Source: Crocinitomicaceae bacterium
GTDB lineage: Bacteria > Bacteroidota > Bacteroidia > Flavobacteriales_D > Sanyastnellaceae
DNA: 15,355 bases
Assembly (NCBI GenBank): GCA_020848015.1
Contig: JADLBA010000285.1
Coordinates: forward strand, 1-15,355
Direction of reading: 5' to 3'
Positions 14,100-15,355 of this stretch are shown here, in pieces. Position 1 is the stretch's first letter. The number at the start of each line of letters is the position of its first letter. Under the pieces are notes generated by a model. It was not told the origin of the DNA and did not search any database. It was given only the letters and a program-made list of their open reading frames with translations. Both the position numbers and the translations under genes were made by a program.

Positions 14100-15355
14100 A
14101 TGTCATACTTATTTACTTCCGAATCAGTATCCGAAGGTCACCCGGATAAACTGGCCGACCAGATCAGCGATGCGCTTATTGATCATTTTCTTGCTTTTGA
14201 CGCTGAGGCGAAGGTCGCTTGTGAAACGCTGGTAACAACCGGTCAGGTGGTATTGGCAGGAGAGGTAAAATCAAAATCATACCTCGATGTTCAGGAAATT
14301 GCCCGCCAGGTGGTTAGGGAAGTGGGATATACAAAAAGTGAATATATGTTTGAAGCCAATTCGTGCGGCATTCTTTCAGCTATTCACGAGCAATCGCCCG
14401 ACATCAATCAAGGTGTTGAAAAAAAGAAAAAAGAGGACCAGGGAGCAGGAGATCAGGGAATGATGTTCGGTTATGCTACCCGCGAAACAGATAATTTCAT
14501 GCCGCTGCCACTCGAGATTGCTCACCTGTTGCTCTCAGAGCTTGCTGCGATCAGGAAGGAGGGCAAAGTGATGAAGTACCTTCGCCCCGATGCAAAAAGC
14601 CAGGTAACTATCGAATACAGCGATAGTCATATACCGCTTTCGATCAGTGCTATTGTGATTAGTACACAGCACGATGATTTCGATTCGGAAGCAAAGATGC
14701 TCGATAAAATCAAAAAGGATATTAAAGAAATATTGTTGCCACGTGCGCTGAAAAAGCTCCCTGCCCGTGTGCAGAAGTTGTTTAACACTAAATACGAGTT
14801 GCATGTGAACCCCACTGGAAAATTTGTAATCGGTGGCCCACACGGCGACACAGGTCTTACCGGAAGAAAGATCATCGTTGATACCTATGGCGGCAAAGGC
14901 GCACACGGTGGTGGTGCTTTCAGCGGGAAAGACCCCAGCAAAGTGGACAGATCAGCGGCTTATGCCACCCGGCACATTGCAAAAAATCTCGTGGCTGCCG
15001 GTGTGTGCGACGAGGCGCTGGTACAGGTCGCCTATGCCATCGGCGTAGCAGAGCCGGTAGGTCTTTATGTAAACACCTACGGGACTTCAAAAATTAAAAT
15101 GACTGATGGGGAAATCGCCCGCAAGCTCAACAAGATTTTTGATATGCGCCCCTACGCAATTGAGACGCGTTTTAAGCTCCGCACCCCTATTTACAGAGAA
15201 TCTGCCGCTTATGGGCACATGGGAAGAAAAACTGAGGTTGTTGAAAAATCATTCAAAGATGGAAGCGGCAAAGTGAAAAAAATGAAAGTGAAATTGTTCC
15301 CTTGGGAAGAATTAAACTATGTAGAAAAAATTAAAAAGGAATTCAGCGTAAAATA
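14100..15355 (+). CDS. metK: S-adenosylmethionine synthetase
   Basis: Encodes 418 residues from ATG 14100; the window ends in TA, the first two bases of what is probably the stop codon, so the protein is essentially complete. It makes SAM from methionine and ATP. Family motifs are SESVSEGHPDKLADQISDA (7-25), a GAGDQGMMFGYA block, VNPTGKFVIGGPHGDTGLTG, RKIIVDTYGG and the phosphate-binding GGGAFSGKDPSKVDRSAAY. The spacing and end (EFSVK) are normal for Bacteroidota MetK. It is divergent from the metH1-metH2-metF operon, so the enzyme making the riboswitch ligand shares an intergenic region with the SAM-I element but is not controlled by it, as that element is on the other strand. An A-rich leader without a Shine-Dalgarno sequence precedes the ATG. 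Confidence 0.97.
   Translation, partial: MSYLFTSESVSEGHPDKLADQISDALIDHFLAFDAEAKVACETLVTTGQVVLAGEVKSKSYLDVQEIARQVVREVGYTKSEYMFEANSCGILSAIHEQSPDINQGVEKKKKEDQGAGDQGMMFGYATRETDNFMPLPLEIAHLLLSELAAIRKEGKVMKYLRPDAKSQVTIEYSDSHIPLSISAIVISTQHDDFDSEAKMLDKIKKDIKEILLPRALKKLPARVQKLFNTKYELHVNPTGKFVIGGPHGDTGLTGRKIIVDTYGGKGAHGGGAFSGKDPSKVDRSAAYATRHIAKNLVAAGVCDEALVQVAYAIGVAEPVGLYVNTYGTSKIKMTDGEIARKLNKIFDMRPYAIETRFKLRTPIYRESAAYGHMGRKTEVVEKSFKDGSGKVKKMKVKLFPWEELNYVEKIKKEFSVK

Noticed and set aside
14535..14906. A 123-codon minus-strand frame within metK
   Set aside because: It is a shadow of the highly conserved metK coding sequence.
1..15355. CRISPR array, insertion sequence, tRNA or rRNA gene
   Set aside because: I see no regularly spaced direct repeats, transposase-like frame, terminal inverted repeats, or tRNA/rRNA signature on either strand.

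Overview
The window reads as a chromosomal segment of a Bacteroidota bacterium, most likely a Chitinophagales- or Sphingobacteriales-like lineage. The evidence is promoters of the TTTG-N19-TAnnTTTG type, starts that mostly lack a Shine-Dalgarno sequence, methionine synthase with its homocysteine domain in a separate gene, and a lipoprotein whose first residues resemble the Bacteroidota surface-export signal. The family and genus are not resolved.

Region 1 (about 1-4590, mostly minus strand) is a defence locus that looks like an island. A small XRE regulator is followed, after 5 nt, by a very large single-chain Type ISP restriction-modification enzyme: Mrr-like nuclease, DEAH translocase, N6-adenine methylase and target-recognition region. 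The enzyme gene runs off the left edge. A C/G-rich palindromic repeat lies in frame inside it. Upstream of the regulator is about 450 nt of A/T-rich non-coding DNA with GCGAA half-sites that could form an operator, and an imperfect 19-nt direct repeat.

Region 2 (4594-6499, plus) is a two-gene unit: a probable outer-membrane beta-barrel protein, then a di-heme cytochrome c peroxidase/MauG-family lipoprotein with an unusually strong ribosome-binding site.

Region 3 (6582-8959, plus) is a ferrous-iron uptake operon: feoA, feoB and a 53-residue FeoB-associated CxxC membrane protein. Its last stop codon overlaps the stop of the convergent metF.

Region 4 (8956-15355) is a methionine/SAM module. 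On the minus strand a well-formed Bacteroidota promoter starts transcription almost exactly at a SAM-I (S-box) riboswitch. This leads metH1 (homocysteine domain), metH2 (pterin, cobalamin and reactivation domains) and metF. Together these reduce methylene-THF and transfer its methyl group to homocysteine, and SAM binding should switch the operon off. metK, which makes the SAM, is transcribed divergently and lacks the SAM-I element; its stop codon is cut by the right edge. metH2 carries a clean one-base frameshift at about 11983, within the pterin barrel.

Most of the window is recognisable. I see no wholly new system. The points most worth a second look are the metH2 frameshift, the repeat inserted in the ISP gene, the candidate controller operator, the riboswitch expression platform, and the interleaved inverted repeats upstream of metK.
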